Assembly (NCBI RefSeq): GCF_009740285.1
Contig: NZ_CP046566.1
Location: forward strand, 1 to 64,000
Direction of reading: 5' to 3'
DNA from: Phnomibacter ginsenosidimutans
GTDB taxonomy: Bacteria > Bacteroidota > Bacteroidia > Chitinophagales > Chitinophagaceae
Length of the DNA: 64,000 nucleotides
Part shown: piece by piece, positions 62,651 to 64,000 of the stretch
Layout: every line of letters starts with the position of its first letter
Position numbering within the stretch: position 1 is the first letter of the stretch
Position numbers and translations under genes: made by a program
Notes under the pieces: model-generated
What the model saw: only the letters and a program-made list of their open reading frames with translations
Database searches by the model: none
What the model was told of the DNA's origin: nothing

Positions 62651-64000
62651 ATGCAACTAAAACACATGCTTTCTGCGCTGGGTGTAGCCATGACTACCCT
62701 GGTGGCAGCACAATCTTCTTCTGAAGCCGGCTGGCTTCGCTATCCTGCTATCAGCCCCGATGGCAGTAGCGTCGTTTTTACCTACAAAGGTGATTTGTAC
62801 AAAGTACCTGCCAGCGGTGGTACCGCTTCGCTGCTCACCATGCACGAAGCCCACGACTACAATGCCATCTGGAGCCCCGATGGCAAATACATTGCTTTTG
62901 CCAGCGACCGCTATGGCAACTTTGATGTGTTTGTTATGCCCGCCACCGGTGGCGAAGCCAAGCGCCTCACTTTCCACAGTGCTGGTGAAGTGCCTTTTTC
63001 TTTTACGCCCGATGGCAAAAACATTTTGTTTGGTGCGGCCCGTATGGATGCGGCCGCCAACCGACAGTTTCCTACCGGTAGCATGCCCGAGTTGTACAGC
63101 GTGTCGGTCAATGGTGGCCGGGTGCAACAGATACTCACTACACCGGCAGAAGACGTGAAATACAGTGCCGATGGCAAACGCCTTTTTTACCACGATAAAA
63201 AGGGCGGCGAAAACACCTGGCGCAAACACCATACAAGTGCCATTGCCCGTGATATCTGGATGTACGACGTAACCACGGGCACCCACAAACGCCTCACCGG
63301 TTTTGCCGGCGAAGACCGTAGCCCCGTGCTGGCCGATGGCGATAAAACCGTGTATTACCTCAGCGAAGCCAGCGGTAGTTTCAACGTGTATAAGATGAAT
63401 GCGGATGGCAGCAATGCAACAGCCGTTACCAATTTTAAAACGCACCCTGTCCGCTTTTTAAGTGCGGCTAATAATGGTACGCTTTGCTTTGGCTACGATG
63501 GACAGCTGTACACACATGCCAATGGTAAAACCAACAAACTCAACATCAGCATTGTGGCCGATGCCCGCAGCACCAATGAAAAGACTGTGGCAGTAGGTGG
63601 TGGTGTAAGCGGCATGAAAGTATCGCCCAATGGTAAAGAAGTAGCCTACCTCTTTCGGGGCGATGTGTTTGTAAGCAATGCCGATGGCAGTGGCACCAAG
63701 CAGGTAACCAAAACGCCTGAAGCCGAAGAAGACATCAGCTGGCACAGCGATGGCCGCATGCTGGTGTACAGCAGCGAACGCAATGGCAAGTGGAGCATTT
63801 ACAAAAGCGAAATCGTTCGTAAGGAAGAGCCCTATTTCTATGCCAGCACTTTGGTAAAAGAAACGGTGCTGCTAACGGGTGATAAAAGTGTACTCAACCC
63901 CGACATGAGCCCCAACGGCAAAGAGCTGGCCTACGTAGAAAACTACAACACCCTGAAAGTGCTGAACCTCGCCAGCAATCAGAGCCGCACATTGGTGACC
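62651..64000 (+). CDS. Tricorn-like S41-family protease/PD40-repeat protein, truncated by the window end
   Basis: The frame stays open to the last base (450 codons). Signal peptide MLSALGVAMTTLVAAQS. The visible part consists of WD40-like PD40 repeats, for example ISPDGSSVVFTYKGDLYKVP, WSPDGKYIAFASDRYGNFDV, FTPDGKNILFGAARM, VSPNGKEVAYLFRGDVFVSN and MSPNGKELAYVE. This beta-propeller order fits the N-terminal half of tricorn-type proteases, in which PDZ and S41 protease domains would follow beyond the window. Exported protein degradation is the likely role; the catalytic part is not visible. Confidence 0.85.
   Translation, partial: MQLKHMLSALGVAMTTLVAAQSSSEAGWLRYPAISPDGSSVVFTYKGDLYKVPASGGTASLLTMHEAHDYNAIWSPDGKYIAFASDRYGNFDVFVMPATGGEAKRLTFHSAGEVPFSFTPDGKNILFGAARMDAAANRQFPTGSMPELYSVSVNGGRVQQILTTPAEDVKYSADGKRLFYHDKKGGENTWRKHHTSAIARDIWMYDVTTGTHKRLTGFAGEDRSPVLADGDKTVYYLSEASGSFNVYKMNADGSNATAVTNFKTHPVRFLSAANNGTLCFGYDGQLYTHANGKTNKLNISIVADARSTNEKTVAVGGGVSGMKVSPNGKEVAYLFRGDVFVSNADGSGTKQVTKTPEAEEDISWHSDGRMLVYSSERNGKWSIYKSEIVRKEEPYFYASTLVKETVLLTGDKSVLNPDMSPNGKELAYVENYNTLKVLNLASNQSRTLVT

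Overview
The window looks like a chromosome segment from a Bacteroidota bacterium, most likely of the Chitinophagaceae kind. Signs are mid-range GC, few Shine-Dalgarno sequences, TAnnTTTG-type -7 boxes (for example 48607 and 59893), and families typical of that phylum: the MbnP/diheme peroxidase pair, GH3-type acyl-acid ligase, BT4734-like primase, DUF6876, an AbiEi-like winged-helix protein and a Bacteroidota-type tyrosine recombinase. All family calls come from reading motifs; no search was run.

Layout. (1) 1-3.1 kb, left chromosomal flank on the minus strand: a LysE-type transporter, a GH3-family protein and a TspO-like membrane protein. All three are recognisable only by jumping between frames. 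(2) 3.2-32.1 kb, a 28.9-kb integrative island. It is bounded by an intact tRNA-Asn (3177-3250) and a second copy of the tRNA 3' end (32136-32181), which share 35 identical bases. The stranded original tRNA terminator lies just outside the right end. The right end carries the integrase, an excisionase-like HTH protein, a RepA-like ATPase, GGATTTCC iterons and a primase. The left end carries small accessory genes, a HEPN protein, a HipA-like kinase pair, and a retropepsin/SEC-C protein with its partner. (3) 10.8-26.8 kb, the island cargo: a 16-kb single-strand operon whose genes abut or overlap. Its order is wHTH protein, adenine methyltransferase (hsdM-like), specificity subunit (hsdS-like), NERD - degenerate kinase - kinase - P-loop ATPase, a protein of unknown function, a giant protein with a PD-(D/E)xK-like motif followed by a HerA-like ATPase, and a PP2C phosphatase. 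There is no HsdR translocase. This resembles the methylation-associated defence system (MADS) and, more loosely, Pgl/BREX and DptFGH restriction modules, with a kinase/phosphatase pair. It is the most interesting part of the window. (4) 32.2-64 kb, chromosomal genes: a GNAT enzyme, secreted proteins, a polysaccharide flippase, the MbnP-MbnH-like pair, arfB, an AT-rich type II R-M unit (regulator, 5mC methyltransferase, BglII-like endonuclease) inserted before lpxD, an HD hydrolase, tadA, sod, the hydrogenase maturation genes hypF-hypD-hypE, a MITE, glutathione peroxidase, a large FAD/Fe-S dehydrogenase carrying an in-frame repeat insertion, an OmpA lipoprotein, dienelactone hydrolase and a tricorn-like protease cut off by the window end.

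Quality warning. Many genes are split by single-base frameshifts, often at homopolymers (hypD A6, hipA T7, hipA N-part A8). This includes expected housekeeping genes as well as island genes, and the density is extreme in the first 4.5 kb. Residual sequencing indels are the simplest explanation. Split genes are therefore described both as they read and as they would read if repaired.
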